This document shows, one piece after another, positions 43,201-47,416 of a DNA stretch of 64,000 nucleotides; positions within the stretch are counted from its first letter, which is position 1; each line of letters begins with the position of its first letter. A program made the translations under genes and the position numbers. The DNA comes from Corythucha ciliata. Lineage: Eukaryota > Arthropoda > Insecta > Hemiptera > Tingidae. The notes beneath the pieces are model-generated. The model was not told the origin of the DNA and ran no database searches. It saw nothing but the letters and a program-made list of their open reading frames with translations. The stretch is taken from positions 20,274,001-20,338,000 of the forward strand of contig CM075941.1 of assembly GCA_038030265.1 (NCBI GenBank), written 5' to 3'.

Positions 43201-43462
43201 GGGGATAATGACCAAAGTTGGCTCAAAGGATGACGAAGGTTGGTGTTGATTTTTGAGATCGCATTATATTTTCGATGTCATTTTCAATATTCCCCTTTCT
43301 ATCGAAATAGTGCACGGCTCGGCTGTAAGTCTAGTGTCGACCACTTCGTCTTTATACAGCACGGCTGAAGAGAAACAGGCTCACGAAGTGAGGAAATTAA
43401 GGAAGGAGTTGTCTGAAGCTCAAGAGAAGGTGCACACGCTAACCAATCAACTTTCTACAAAC
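7114..43462 (+). CDS. NAV: Neuron navigator (NAV/sickie/unc-53) orthologue, middle part, 16 exons
   Basis: Neuron navigators are large cytoskeleton-associated proteins that guide axon and cell migration. They bind microtubule plus ends through EB proteins and carry an N-terminal CH domain and a C-terminal AAA module. Sixteen exons were placed here (7114-7249, 10824-10960, 11022-11162, 11201-11571, 13232-13483, 13540-13699, 13759-13845, 13910-14018, 41101-41172, 41241-41319, 41390-41547, 41620-41783, 41849-42054, 42111-42472, 42943-43238, 43311-43462). They give about 960 residues and every junction but one is clean. Family hallmarks in order are SFIP and SNIP (SxIP EB-binding motifs), SMLDKFKLFNSKE, SSGFSSARSERSDSS, IPKPTAVVKG, a GYLSDGE/GYLSEGG pair, VKVSGGTQTE, SEKLYPSM with EDVEPYYSIPYN, and STTSSLYSTAEEK leading into a coiled coil. 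The CH domain and AAA module are outside what could be found. Family assignment is secure; which vertebrate paralogue it resembles is not. Confidence 0.9.
7340..8790 (-). repeat. Degenerate ~30-bp array, family A in reverse orientation
   Basis: Reverse-complement units of the form GCTAAAATTGAGAAAAA then GCGCTAATTCGCG. Lies in the NAV intron 7250-10823. Confidence 0.7.
8930..9720 (+). repeat. Degenerate ~31-bp array, family C
   Basis: Unit approximates GAAACTTGCAATTTCGCG then AATATTTAGCCC. Very divergent. Confidence 0.6.
10824..10960 (+). CDS. NAV: NAV exon with SMLDKFKLFNSKE hallmark
   Basis: Acceptor ttgttgttttcag is followed by an exon reading SQRIAGGRPTQ and then NNSMLDKFKLFNSKEKNKP. The SMLDKFKLFN segment is strongly conserved in navigators. 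Donor gtattt starts at 10961, phase 1. The next intron is only 61 bases. Confidence 0.88.
11022..11162 (+). CDS. NAV: NAV exon with SSGFSSARSERSDSS motif
   Basis: It enters after ttttgttacag and reads RTSSSSGFSSARSERSDSS then TSLCSE, a navigator signature. The 3' end is uncertain. The frame must change before 11201, and the only GT positions lie in or just after a run of seven G (11157-11163). The tabulated end uses the donor gttgta at 11163. Confidence 0.75.
11201..11571 (+). CDS. NAV: NAV exon, Ser/Thr-rich linker
   Basis: The open frame reads VHERKETSQTDLNKVGG and then a basic and serine-rich linker ending NPPPPPAPTK. Donor gtaaga is at 11572, phase 0. The start is the weak point. The well-formed acceptor tag at 11190-11192 gives the wrong phase, whereas an AAG acceptor at 11198-11200 restores it with a 38-base intron. 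A one-base error in the G run is an alternative. The following intron holds the antisense ORF cluster. Confidence 0.7.
11581..11614 (-). terminator. Poly(A) signal followed by A12 tract, 3' end of the nested ORF cluster
   Basis: On the minus strand AATAAA (11614-11609) is followed by 16 bases and then twelve A (11592-11581), directly before the NAV splice donor at 11572. AATAAA, a short spacer and an A-tract in genomic DNA is the usual 3' end of a retroposed cDNA. It could equally be a chance poly-T in the NAV intron. Confidence 0.5.
11618..11923 (-). CDS. Small membrane-anchored acidic protein, probable relative of the 390-aa ORF leader
   Basis: Unrecognised. The upstream ATG (11923) overlaps the end of the 390-aa ORF. 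A second in-frame ATG at 11869 gives MFTPSYLIDLCVSMYWL and a protein of 83 residues. The hydrophobic segment aligns with the start of the 390-aa protein (YLIEFLASVYFL against YLIDLCVSMYWL), suggesting duplication. The C-terminus is acidic (EVDNSEADSDD). An AATAAA begins three bases after the stop. Which start is used is open. Confidence 0.5.
   Translation of the reverse strand: MSNKKNKQNAITCLILFSMFTPSYLIDLCVSMYWLAFLMLFVLECCELRANALPPGYGKSSGEIMVRRPDVQEWIDIDETIQQGTPAEVDNSEADSDDARN
11913..13085 (-). CDS. Heptad-repeat protein with hydrophobic N-terminus (390 aa), nested antisense in NAV intron
   Basis: Family not recognised. Residues 3-28 are a hydrophobic segment (signal anchor or signal peptide). 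Residues 68-88 are VPPAN-type repeats. Residues 154-332 are runs of a seven-residue unit SKKSLEE, with two 31-residue higher-order units at 198-228 and 229-259 that share an ETPKKSKE break, and a partial third after them. Residues 338-386 form an acidic heptad pattern ending in the stop. Lys/Glu/Ser composition suggests an extended helical rod. The ATG at 13085 is preferred because it precedes the hydrophobic segment. That segment is pyrimidine-rich and contains several CAG triplets, so an intron boundary there cannot be excluded. The stop codon overlaps an AATAAA. Confidence 0.65.
   Translation of the reverse strand: MLVYLIEFLASVYFLSALLVFIHLFCSLSTTDYGEAAVAAGESSLMSIAMTSRMKQPKIQTVVITAPPVTVPPANVPPANVPPATVPPRVTNTQSDSTMSEGDNLTDSTKLTVIETEAVLQAKASTRSLAGSFENPSEASEFVEIAKKNVEASNKSLTDSKKSLEDSRKSLEESKKSLEESKKSLEASKKSLETPKKSKESLEETKKSLEESKKSLEGSKKSLETPKKSKESLEEMIKSLEDSKKSLEGSKKSLETPKKSKESLEEIIKSLEESKKSLEESKKSLEESKKSLEESKKSLVDTKLSVEETKKSVDSSKKSLEESKKSLVELKTPPVAAQELENLEKDVEDQDQQLNAIEKDVDEIDADMKKVETEIQETVDEAQNLESDVQ
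13070..13159 (-). CDS. Small ORF overlapping the heptad-repeat gene (29 aa)
   Basis: Unrecognised. It starts MEKMSRTQKTYDRLQQELPD and stops 16 bases inside the next ORF in another frame. Upstream on the minus strand is an A/C-rich leader (caacaacaacaaac). It lies 72 bases from the NAV exon at 13232, on the opposite strand. It could be an upstream ORF of the 390-aa gene, a first cistron, or part of an unspliced leader exon. Confidence 0.4.
   Translation of the reverse strand: MEKMSRTQKTYDRLQQELPDYSLKSCWFT
13232..13483 (+). CDS. NAV: NAV exon with IPKPTAVVKG and SNIP motifs
   Basis: A strong pyrimidine tract ends tcctcccgcag. Eighty-four codons in phase 0 on both sides include TSNIPPKTG (a second SxIP motif) and GIPKPTAVVKGYSKP, close to the IPKPTAAVKG block of vertebrate navigators. 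Donor gttcgt starts at 13484. Confidence 0.88.
13540..13699 (+). CDS. NAV: NAV exon
   Basis: Acceptor cgtctttag; reads LDAVLESSHERQNSIEEAEE followed by a Pro-rich segment ending PFNRSR. Phase 0 in, phase 1 out, donor gtaaaa. The intron before it is 56 bases. Confidence 0.82.
13759..13845 (+). CDS. NAV: NAV exon
   Basis: Acceptor tttatttcag; 87 bases, phase 1 to phase 1, reading YRPLDTYPRSNTERNFAE then CDYNSSPVAS. Donor gttggt. Placed by phase and compact intron spacing within the exon run. Confidence 0.8.
13910..14018 (+). CDS. NAV: NAV exon with GYLSDGE / GYLSEGG repeat
   Basis: Acceptor tgttttaag; reads YLSDGEILHSKINEE then GYLSEGGTGLYQYAQDS. The paired GYxSDG / GYxTDGG motifs are a recognised navigator block. 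Donor gtaaat at 14019, phase 2. This opens the 27-kb intron that contains cyclin B3. The cyclin stop codon lies only 65 bases downstream on the other strand. Confidence 0.85.
14057..14062 (-). terminator. CycB3 poly(A) signal
   Basis: AATAAA on the minus strand 20 bases after the CycB3 stop codon. It lies about 40 bases from the end of the NAV exon at 14018, so the antisense 3' end almost abuts the NAV splice donor. Confidence 0.55.
14083..14465 (-). CDS. CycB3: CycB3 exon 5, C-terminal cyclin fold and stop
   Basis: Acceptor ctccgctaag; phase 1 entry gives GVTSTEYTLAKYFTEASL, then ERPSLLAAGCLFLALSAARD, WTPTLVSK and RIKYSKSRHLSVSLLP, ending in TAG. It starts upstream of any Met, so a simple ATG-to-stop scan misses half of it. 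Confidence 0.87.
14083..19631 (-). CDS. CycB3: Cyclin B3, complete five-exon gene nested antisense in the NAV 27-kb intron
   Basis: Regulatory subunit of mitotic CDK1, degraded by the APC/C. Exons on the minus strand are 19631-19436, 19364-19262, 19189-18994, 14737-14536 and 14465-14083. They sum to 1080 bases and encode 359 residues, and every junction is in phase with GT/AG. The N-terminus has KRRAFGDLNN (residues 36-45), the RxxF form of destruction box typical of B3 rather than the RxxL of cyclins A and B. The cyclin box includes DYNEDIYKYLISIENKF, RSILVDWMIEIHGRFDL, LFLAAKFEE and LPIDFLRRFA. The C-terminal fold has YTLAKYFTEASL, ERPSLLAAGCLFLAL and RIKYSKSRH. FLRRFA and ERPS..AA favour B3. 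Intron 3 (4.26 kb) contains a 20-bp tandem array and a perfect fold-back element. Confidence 0.9.
14536..14737 (-). CDS. CycB3: CycB3 exon 4, cyclin box end
   Basis: Acceptor tcctcttttcag; reads VAAACLFLAAKFEETMPIDQ and later LPLPIDFLRRFATIV. QL joined to VAAACLFLAAKFEE reproduces the standard cyclin-box helix. Donor gtaatt, phase 1. Confidence 0.9.
14838..14980. repeat. Long fold-back element in CycB3 intron 3
   Basis: Two 65-bp arms (14838-14902 and 14916-14980) are reverse complements with about five mismatches, separated by only 13 bases. Arm landmarks are TGTTCCAGCAAGATG, GGAACATGTTCGGAGCAGAG and ACCAGCC.ATAAAAT. Transcripts of either strand would form a stable hairpin. It lies about 100 bases from the CycB3 exon 4 acceptor. 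Confidence 0.8.
15240..15600 (+). repeat. 20-26 bp tandem array, family F, in CycB3 intron 3
   Basis: Unit TGGCCTGGAAACTGACAAAG, about 15 copies with insertions. All three minus-strand frames stay open because the unit lacks stops there, which creates spurious ORFs of 101-168 codons. Confidence 0.75.
16090..17080 (+). repeat. Degenerate ~30-bp array, family B
   Basis: Unit approximates GGTTTGGCTCA, a few bases, AAAAAACCAATTTCGCGG. In CycB3 intron 3 / NAV 27-kb intron. Confidence 0.65.
17560..17641. mobile_element. MITE, family 1, truncated copy with C14 run
   Basis: Matches only the right-hand part of family 1 (ttatttcttattcaacgccc, ggatcccgct, ttccgaatag). The stretch equivalent to tttttcccc is replaced by fourteen C. 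Left end lost. Confidence 0.5.
17730..18560 (+). repeat. Degenerate ~31-bp array, family C
   Basis: Units such as ACTTGCAATTTCGCGAATA with TTTAGCACC. The same family as 8930-9720. Confidence 0.65.
18994..19189 (-). CDS. CycB3: CycB3 exon 3, cyclin box start
   Basis: Acceptor tgagtgtag restores Lys and reads FRIKSDYMLGRTSFSS, then CRSILVDWMIEIHGRFDL and AVYVLDKYMELD. The pyrimidine tract of intron 2 is a (CT)n microsatellite. Donor gtaagt after QL, phase 0. Confidence 0.88.
19201..19232 (-). repeat. (GA)n/(CT)n microsatellite forming the CycB3 intron 2 pyrimidine tract
   Basis: Plus strand reads repeated ga. On the minus strand this is a CT tract just upstream of the exon 3 acceptor. Confidence 0.7.
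19262..19364 (-). CDS. CycB3: CycB3 exon 2
   Basis: Acceptor cctataag; phase 1 entry completes Thr, then LKKTKPIKNNERK and GGGDYNEDIYKYLISIEN. The DIYxYL motif marks the start of the cyclin fold. Donor gttaaa, phase 2. Confidence 0.83.
19436..19631 (-). CDS. CycB3: CycB3 exon 1 with RxxF destruction box
   Basis: True ATG (MKKATNIRRVNNIQVFQ). The basic N-terminal region carries KRRAFGDLNN, matching the cyclin B3 D-box form. Donor gtaatt after CCA A, phase 1. Confidence 0.85.
19632..21200. other. No gene recognised; upstream of CycB3
   Basis: Presumed CycB3 promoter side. Holds a short GA-rich run near 20090, an A20 run near 20390, and three spaced copies of TAGGATAAGTTACCCG-like text near 21010-21060. 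No exon recognised. Confidence 0.4.
21209..21325. repeat. Fold-back element
   Basis: Left arm GGCTTCCCGTCCGTTAGAAC and CGCATTCAGCCGAAT pairs with the right-arm complement TTCCCGTCCATTGGAACCG and TTTTCGGCCGAAT. About 36-bp arms, several mismatches. Confidence 0.55.
21335..21610 (+). repeat. Degenerate array, family G
   Basis: Short units around TTTTTGTGGTTAGAGC, about 16-20 bp, divergent. A second patch lies at 28430-28580. Confidence 0.5.
22718..22845. mobile_element. MITE, family 1, second copy
   Basis: 128 bp, flanked by CTG at 22715-22717 and 22846-22848. Same orientation and internal blocks as 4473-4602. Roughly four fifths identical by eye. Confidence 0.65.
23100..23264 (-). CDS. Candidate Cys-rich exon inside the NAV intron
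   Basis: A minus-strand open segment bounded by ttgacag (acceptor-like) and gtatca (donor-like). It ends AGKCSCERSDCRAPKCNG then WSKENCCRCR, seven cysteines in about 22 residues. Spacing CxCx4Cx4C...CCxC resembles metallothionein or a CXC zinc cluster (such clusters also occur at the ends of some transposon proteins). No initiator ATG and no partner exon seen; it may be a decayed fragment. Confidence 0.22.
23458..23645. mobile_element. MITE-like element with probable TTA target duplication
   Basis: 188 bp. Ends AGGGGTCCATAGACGTACAC and, inverted, ATCGGCCCATACATGCACA. Interior repeats the words ttgcgcaa and ttgtacaa / ttgcacaa in both orientations. TTA at 23455-23457 and 23646-23648. Confidence 0.5.
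24285..24455 (-). repeat. Dispersed repeat R2, inverted copy
   Basis: Reverse complement of the 4832-4990 element (gcgtaccgatgtaagggtga, tcggaccgcccagggcc, aaatatggaaaaatgatga, gattggacggtgact). Confidence 0.6.
24530..24990 (-). repeat. Degenerate ~30-bp array, family A reverse
   Basis: Units GGCTAAAATTGAGAAAA then GCGCTAATTCG. Confidence 0.65.
25663..25850 (+). repeat. Dispersed repeat R4, first direct copy
   Basis: Diverged direct repeat of 26080-26278. Shared order: ttcggcaa, gt.gttaattcgca.ggaaat, ccaaaaaatt, gaagtta.a.c..aaa, aacatg, aaatgatttt, aaaacaaaggcca.att. No ORF across it. Confidence 0.55.
26080..26278 (+). repeat. Dispersed repeat R4, second direct copy
   Basis: See 25663-25850. 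The copies are about 420 bp apart and similarly oriented, so they probably arose by duplication of a longer segment. Confidence 0.55.
26290..26402 (+). repeat. Dispersed repeat R5 end
   Basis: Contains CAGCTCGGACTCGATTTTTT, CACGAACACCA and AGGGAACATGGAAGTA. The reverse complement occurs at 35462-35600. Fragments of the terminal GGGAACATGGAAG word also occur near 25030 and 25640. Confidence 0.6.
26662..26809. mobile_element. Fold-back MITE with TAA target duplication
   Basis: 148 bp. Left arm starts GGCCCATATGCCAAGTCG and TTCCTCGAATTTTCCTCAAC; right arm is the imperfect complement ending GCATACGGGAC. TAA at 26659-26661 and 26810-26812. Confidence 0.7.
27790..28105 (+). repeat. Degenerate ~30-bp array, family A, interrupted by the MITE at 28113
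   Basis: Units resume at about 28255-28330 after the element, which marks the insertion as later than the array. Confidence 0.6.
28113..28250. mobile_element. MITE with 17-bp perfect TIR and TTA target duplication
   Basis: 138 bp. Ends GGGCCGTATTCAGAAAC and GTTTCTGAATACGGCCC are perfect inverted repeats. TTA at 28110-28112 and 28251-28253. The interior is also partly symmetrical (cacctttacaaagccttaac against gttaaggttgg). PIF/Harbinger-type. Confidence 0.75.
28770..30440 (+). repeat. Degenerate ~30-bp array, family B
   Basis: Mixed-orientation units around AAATTTGGTTTT and CCAATTTCACGGGTTTGGC, broken by G12 at 29987-29998. Confidence 0.55.
31720..32335 (+). repeat. Degenerate ~30-bp array, family D
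   Basis: Unit approximates TTTAGCCATTTTGAGGGC then GCGAATAGTCAG, about 18 copies. More GC-rich than the other families. Confidence 0.7.
32590..32935 (+). repeat. Degenerate array, family B
   Basis: Units around TTCAAAACCAAATTTCGTGG and ATTTGGCTC. Confidence 0.55.
33140..35110. other. No gene recognised
   Basis: Non-array sequence inside the 27-kb NAV intron. 33850-34130 is locally GC-rich and open on the plus strand (CEWCRCFRLDVCLFCKKEC in one frame) but without family resemblance or clear splice context. Confidence 0.35.
35120..35460 (+). repeat. Degenerate ~30-bp array, family A
   Basis: Forward units, followed after 0.5 kb by a long reverse block. Confidence 0.55.
35462..35600 (-). repeat. 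Dispersed repeat R5, inverted copy
   Basis: Reverse complement of 26290-26402, with the internal T-run lengthened to about 16. Confidence 0.6.
35985..37560 (-). repeat. Degenerate ~30-bp array, family A reverse, the longest block
   Basis: About 50 units such as GCTAAAATTAAGAAAAACG with TTAATTTTCA. Three successive units near 36470-36560 measure 29, 32 and 30 bases. Confidence 0.8.
37930..39590 (+). repeat. Degenerate ~30-bp array, family B, carrying the family 2 MITE
   Basis: Units such as GGTCTGGCTCACTAATAAAC with AAATTTCTC (32 bp) then a 29-bp unit. Confidence 0.7.
39405..39541 (+). mobile_element. MITE, family 2, forward copy (CAG target duplication)
   Basis: 137 bp with terminal inverted repeat GGGGCTTATTCTCTAAC and its complement at the other end. 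The arms continue imperfectly inward (aagcaatatttttttcg against cgaaaaagctattgctt). CAG flanks both sides (39402-39404, 39542-39544). Inserted in a 30-bp array of the AAAACCAATTTCGCG type. Confidence 0.75.
39673..39808 (-). mobile_element. MITE, family 2, inverted copy (CAG target duplication)
   Basis: 136 bp, the reverse complement of 39405-39541 with few differences, again flanked by CAG (39670-39672, 39809-39811). Both orientations show CAG on the plus strand, so CAG belongs to the target and not to the element. Confidence 0.75.
39850..40520 (+). repeat. Degenerate ~30-bp array, family A
   Basis: Forward units, e.g. TTTTTCTCAATTTTACTC with GAATTAGCGC. Confidence 0.7.
41101..41172 (+). CDS. 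NAV: NAV exon
   Basis: First exon after the 27-kb intron. Acceptor atctcgtttcag; phase 2 entry completes an Arg codon with the exon at 14018. Reads HKGGSGTLPRSDQSKSERSK. Donor gtgagt at 41173, phase 2. Confidence 0.78.
41241..41319 (+). CDS. NAV: NAV exon
   Basis: T/A-rich tract then aacag; reads AELREASRAIHEAHVELSNS and ends HSPK in phase 0. Donor gtaatg. Confidence 0.78.
41390..41547 (+). CDS. NAV: NAV exon
   Basis: Acceptor accccacag; 158 bases, phase 0 in and phase 2 out, reading TRILNGTASGGVVRDGG then a segment ending QQTENSAF. Donor gtaata. No strong family motif; placed by continuous phase and neighbours. Confidence 0.72.
41620..41783 (+). CDS. NAV: NAV exon
   Basis: Acceptor tatgcgatag; phase 2 entry completes Arg, then QVSSSQWKGGNEAHLARQ and a Ser/Lys-rich tail. 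Donor gtaacg, phase 1. Confidence 0.75.
41849..42054 (+). CDS. NAV: NAV exon, Gly/Ser-rich
   Basis: Acceptor tgtttttaag; reads GSREELDLDFCNGERSSKG, a Gly/Ser run, then KDPRAAQVQGMPRTK. The PRTK end leading into VKVSGGTQT in the next exon matches the navigator order. Donor gtaatc, phase 0. Confidence 0.83.
42111..42472 (+). CDS. NAV: NAV exon with VKVSGGTQTE and SLSDSNY
   Basis: Acceptor gtcttttctag. Begins VKVSGGTQTEYSGPQLS, followed by SGSLSDSNYAEI, SPYSAWLRHSGAYTASLPAR, SIESLPAQL, LTHARYIGSP and RSNSIR, all in the order seen in animal navigators. Donor gtcagt, phase 2. One of the most diagnostic exons. Confidence 0.92.
42943..43238 (+). CDS. NAV: NAV exon with SEKLYPSM / EDVEPYYSIPYN
   Basis: Acceptor ttattgttacag. 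Reads STKSEKLYPSMFQRSEDVE then PYYSIPYN, a hallmark block. It is followed by a His-rich GGHHQGSHHHHHSSQP insertion that looks lineage specific, then a Ser/Pro-rich tail. Donor gttggt, phase 1. Confidence 0.92.
43311..43462 (+). CDS. NAV: NAV exon, start of coiled coil (last NAV exon seen)
   Basis: Acceptor atcgaaatag. Reads HGSAVSLVSTTSSLYSTAEE and then an amphipathic helix beginning KQAHEVRKLRKELSEAQEKV and ending LTNQLSTN. This is the conserved junction into the navigator coiled coil. Donor gtgagt at 43463, phase 0. No continuation was recognised in the remaining 20.5 kb. Confidence 0.92.
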
Positions 43463-43639
43463 GTGAGTACATATTTATACTCTCTTAATGTCCGGGAAAA
43501 TCAAATTTGGTTCGATGAGTGACGGTCACGAGTGACTTTTGACCGTGAAACTTACTGTGGCGTATCTCAAGGGCGCCATCAATTTCATCGTCGTAAACGA
43601 CATCCAATTGGTCTGTTAAATGGTTATTTAACGTCTGAA

Positions 43640-44690
43640 ACTTCCATTCATCAAGAGGCCGAACAGACGATGAAATTTTAAGTTTCTGGGGCCTAAAAAT
43701 CCGCGAAATTATTAGTTTCTAGTCTTTATTTACGCAAAATTGCAACTTTCCAGTCTTAATTTTTACGAAATTGGAAGTTTCGGGGCTAACTGGCCACGAC
43801 AACACCCAGATTCTGACGAGTAAACTCAATATTACATAATTTTGGAACTAAACATCCGTGAAAGTGTGAACTTGGAAATTTTCTGGCTGACTATCCCACA
43901 AATTCAAGTTTTCATTTTATAAAAAAAGCACATAACTTGCACAATTGGTTTCTGAAAGGGCCAGATCCACGATATTTGGTCAAACCAAGAGTCAACCCGC
44001 GAAATTTTGTTTTTTAAGAAGCTAAAATGGCGACTTTTTTTTTTAGTATATGAACGAAACACTTGAAGTTGGTTTCTTAAGACAGTCTAACCCTCGAAAT
44101 TGCGTTTTGTAAGTCCGAGTATTCGAGATTGTACTTTTTAAACAGTCAACCTCGCGAAATTGTACGCTAAAAAAATCCAATAAACCAGCGAAGTTTATTT
44201 TAAGTAAGTAAAAAGCCCAAAAGTTGGTTTTAGACAGAGTTAAACCCCATTGTTAGAGACACAATTTTAAGCCCTTCAAGTTTCAGCGGAGATTGTTTGG
44301 TGGGTGGTTTTTGTGGTAGGAGAAATGGACAATTTTTTTCGTCTGCAGAACAAGCGAAAATGCCAGATTCGGCCATGAAAACGTTAAGCCACTGTGACGA
44401 ATACTTATTCCCGACCGTCCCTAGAAATCTTAAAACCTTGACAAGCCTTACGGTCAGCGTGGCTGTTGCAGAAAGGTCTTTTTCTATATTTAAGTACCTC
44501 AAAACTTGTTTTCCCCCAATTTTAGTCTCGAGTTAACGCCTTTTCTCATGTTTAGCCTTTAATTAACGTTTTTTTTTCTAAGTTTTCACGCGAATTTTGT
44601 TAATTTTAGGCCCGTATTAGCTCTCTTTCTAAACTTATATCCACGGATTCGCCCCCAAAACAGAAAATTTTCGCGATTTATCCATTTTTT
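43640..44690. repeat. Mixed array patches, families C, B and A
   Basis: C-like units to about 43900, reverse B units to 44240, forward A units at 44490-44690. Directly follows the last NAV exon seen. Confidence 0.5.
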
Positions 44691-44719
44691 CTAACAATTT
44701 TCCTAAACACAATCGGTTT

Positions 44720-45240
44720 CAACCGCAATATGGTCAAACCTCAATTTGGTCTAACCACAATTTGGTCCAAGCACAAGTTTGTCTAACCGTAATTTGTGAT
44801 ATAGCCACAATTTGAACCAATAACAATGATGGCGTCAAGCCAAATCTCGGTTAGGCCCAGTAAAATGTAGTTTGGTCAAATTTTGGTTAGACCAAAACCA
44901 AAATTCCAAAATGATTTTGGATCAGCCCAAGTGTGGTTAGCCGAAAATGTCGTTAGGCCACATAAAACTTTGGTTAGGCCAAATTGTGGTTACGTTCTCT
45001 TGTGGTTAGGCCAAATTGTGGTTAGGTTCACTTGTGGTTGGGCGCAATAAAATTATGGTTAGCCCAAATAGTGGTTGGTCCATATCGCGGGTGCGGCCAA
45101 ATTTTTGTTAAACTAAATTGCAGTTGGACCAAATTGAGGTTAGGTCCACTTGTGGTTAGGCCACGTTGAGGGTAGAACGAATTGTGGCTAGGCCAGATTG
45201 AGATTAAGCCCAATTATGGATGGCCAACATTTCTATTGGG
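44720..45240. repeat. ~16-bp tandem array, family H
   Basis: Units TTGGTCTAACCACAA on the first part, then the reverse complement TTGTGGTTAGGCCAAA from about 44920. The array flips strand in the middle. Confidence 0.7.
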
Positions 45241-46970
45241 CCAAAAGCTTTTTTATGGAGTCAAACCTGCGAAATTGCACTTACCGAGGGGCAACCATGC
45301 AAAATTTGTTAAACTAATCCTGAAATGTGTTTCTTTTTATAGCAAAAACCGCGAAGGTTGGTTTTTTAGGTGTCAACCCCGTAAAAATTGGTTTTTGAAG
45401 TAGCCAAACTCTCACAATTTTGGTTTTGTATGAGCGAAACCTCTAAAATTGTTGTTGTTGTTTTGCTTTTTTAATGAAAAAATCACCAAAAAGTTTGATG
45501 TTGAGGTAGCCGAATCAACGAAATTTTTTGTCTGAGCGTCAAATTTGGGAAATGTGATTTTTCAAATACCCCAACGACAAAAGGATTTTAATGAATTGAT
45601 ACCACGAATGTTTTTTTAAAAACAGCCAAACCCGGAAAATCTGGTTTTTAGAGTCAAACAGGCGAAACATCGATTTTCTGAGCGCCAGATCTGTGAAATT
45701 TAATGTTTTTTTAGTAGCCAAACTTGCGTTATTTGGATTTTAAGAAATTCATACCGCCAGTTTGTTTTGAAAGCAGCGGGGAAATTGTGTTTTCAAGGAG
45801 CCAAACTGGCGATAGCCAAATCCACAAAATTGCGTTTCGCGAGTGCCTAAAACGCGAAATTGTACTTTTGAAAGAGCCTAACACGTGAAATTATTTTTAC
45901 CTGTTTGAAATAGCCAAACCGGCGAAGTTGGCGTCAGTAAGAACAAAATCCGCGAATCCCGTTTTTATAGGAGCACGAAATTGATTTTTCCAGAGATATA
46001 GATCACTCCCCTCCCCTTATATTGACTGTTGACAAATCCCTAGAGCAAATTCGCTTAGTTTTGAAAGAGCCAAACTCGCGGACTTTGTTTTTTTCAAGGG
46101 TCCTATATCGCGAAATTTGATTAATCCAAGAGTCAAAGTTGTGATATTTCGACTTAATGGAGTCGAATTATAAGAGCAAAATCCCCAAAATTAGTTTTTA
46201 TGACAGTCAAATCATGAAATTTGATTTTCATAGGAGCCAAACCCGCAAAATTGATAATTTGAACGAGACCCCCACTTCTCCGCCACCCACGACATTTGTT
46301 TTTCATGAGACCAAAACCCTTGAAATGGCTATAATGAGAGTCAAGCACGCGATTTTTTTCCTTTAAATTAGGGAAAAAATTGTGAAGTTGTGGTTTTTGA
46401 GATTACTACAACTCGCAAAATTGTTTTTCTGACAGCCAAACCTGTGTTTGGTTTTTGAGAGAGAAATTTGCCTGTTGGAAGTGCAAAATGCGTGGAATTT
46501 TATTTCTTTTTTACGTGCCAGACTCGAAAATTGTATTTTTAAAGAGTCAAACCCAAAACCAGGTCTTAGGGCAAACAAAACACGTCAATTTGATTTTTTT
46601 TTGAGAGCCTAACCCGTGAAAGCAAGAAGAACAACCCCCTCCCCCTCATGAAATTGGTTTTTGGAGGAGTTTGTTTGAAAAAAGTTCATTTGTGAAAGAG
46701 CCAAACTCGTGCAATTTGATTTTTATAAGACTCAAATTGCGTGTTCCCACGTCACGCCCGACGTCCGAGTAGTCTGTATTGACCTTGAGAGCCAATTATG
46801 GCAATTATGGCGTTAGTTTTTTGAATGATTGGACCCAACGAAATGATTTGCAAGGGGAAAAATCGGCCAAACTGGCTTTCCATAGTCAGAAAAAGAGCCA
46901 TTACAAAGGGCTCTTGAAAGTCAGTTTCGCGGGGCTTGATTGCCGTATTTGTGTTGACTAATAAAAATTG
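45240..46970 (-). repeat. Degenerate ~30-bp array, family B reverse
   Basis: Units such as GAGCCAAACTCGCGAAATTG followed by GTTTTT. About 50 copies. Confidence 0.7.
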
Positions 46971-47350
46971 ACCGAGATTTCCTGTGGTTGTATTTGACGA
47001 TAGTCGGCCGCTTAATGACCATTTTAGAGCGTAATTTCGTTATTTTTGGCTTACTTTTCGGAGGGCCGTTGCCTCATTGTCTAGTCTCTAGTTTCGACGT
47101 CAGGACTTCTGTACAAGGCCTCGGCTGTTCGGTCCAGGCGCTCTGTTAATTGAGGCGAGCACGGAGCTGCTGGACCATTCTCCAGGGACCGAAGTGCCTC
47201 GATGTAGTACGATCTTGATGTCTGACCCTGACTCATACAAACAAATTAGTACAACCGTGGCCCTCATCCCTCTCTCTGCTCCTCATGGTGGGCAGATTGT
47301 TTGGTTGGGAGTCTCAAAATATGCCACGCTTTCTCACAGTTTAAAATGAA

Positions 47351-47356
47351 TTTATT
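47351..47356 (-). terminator. Nardilysin poly(A) signal
   Basis: AATAAA on the minus strand about 60 bases after the stop codon. No A-tract follows, so there is no direct sign of recent retroposition. Confidence 0.6.
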
Positions 47357-47416
47357 TACAAGAACTATCCCTACCCTCCGAATTTCATCATTTTCCGCGC
47401 TTCGAGCCTTCGAGTT

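Noticed and set aside
44930..45180. Interstitial telomeric repeat
   Set aside because: GGTTAGGC words belong to a 16-bp unit with AAATTGT, and the array flips strand.
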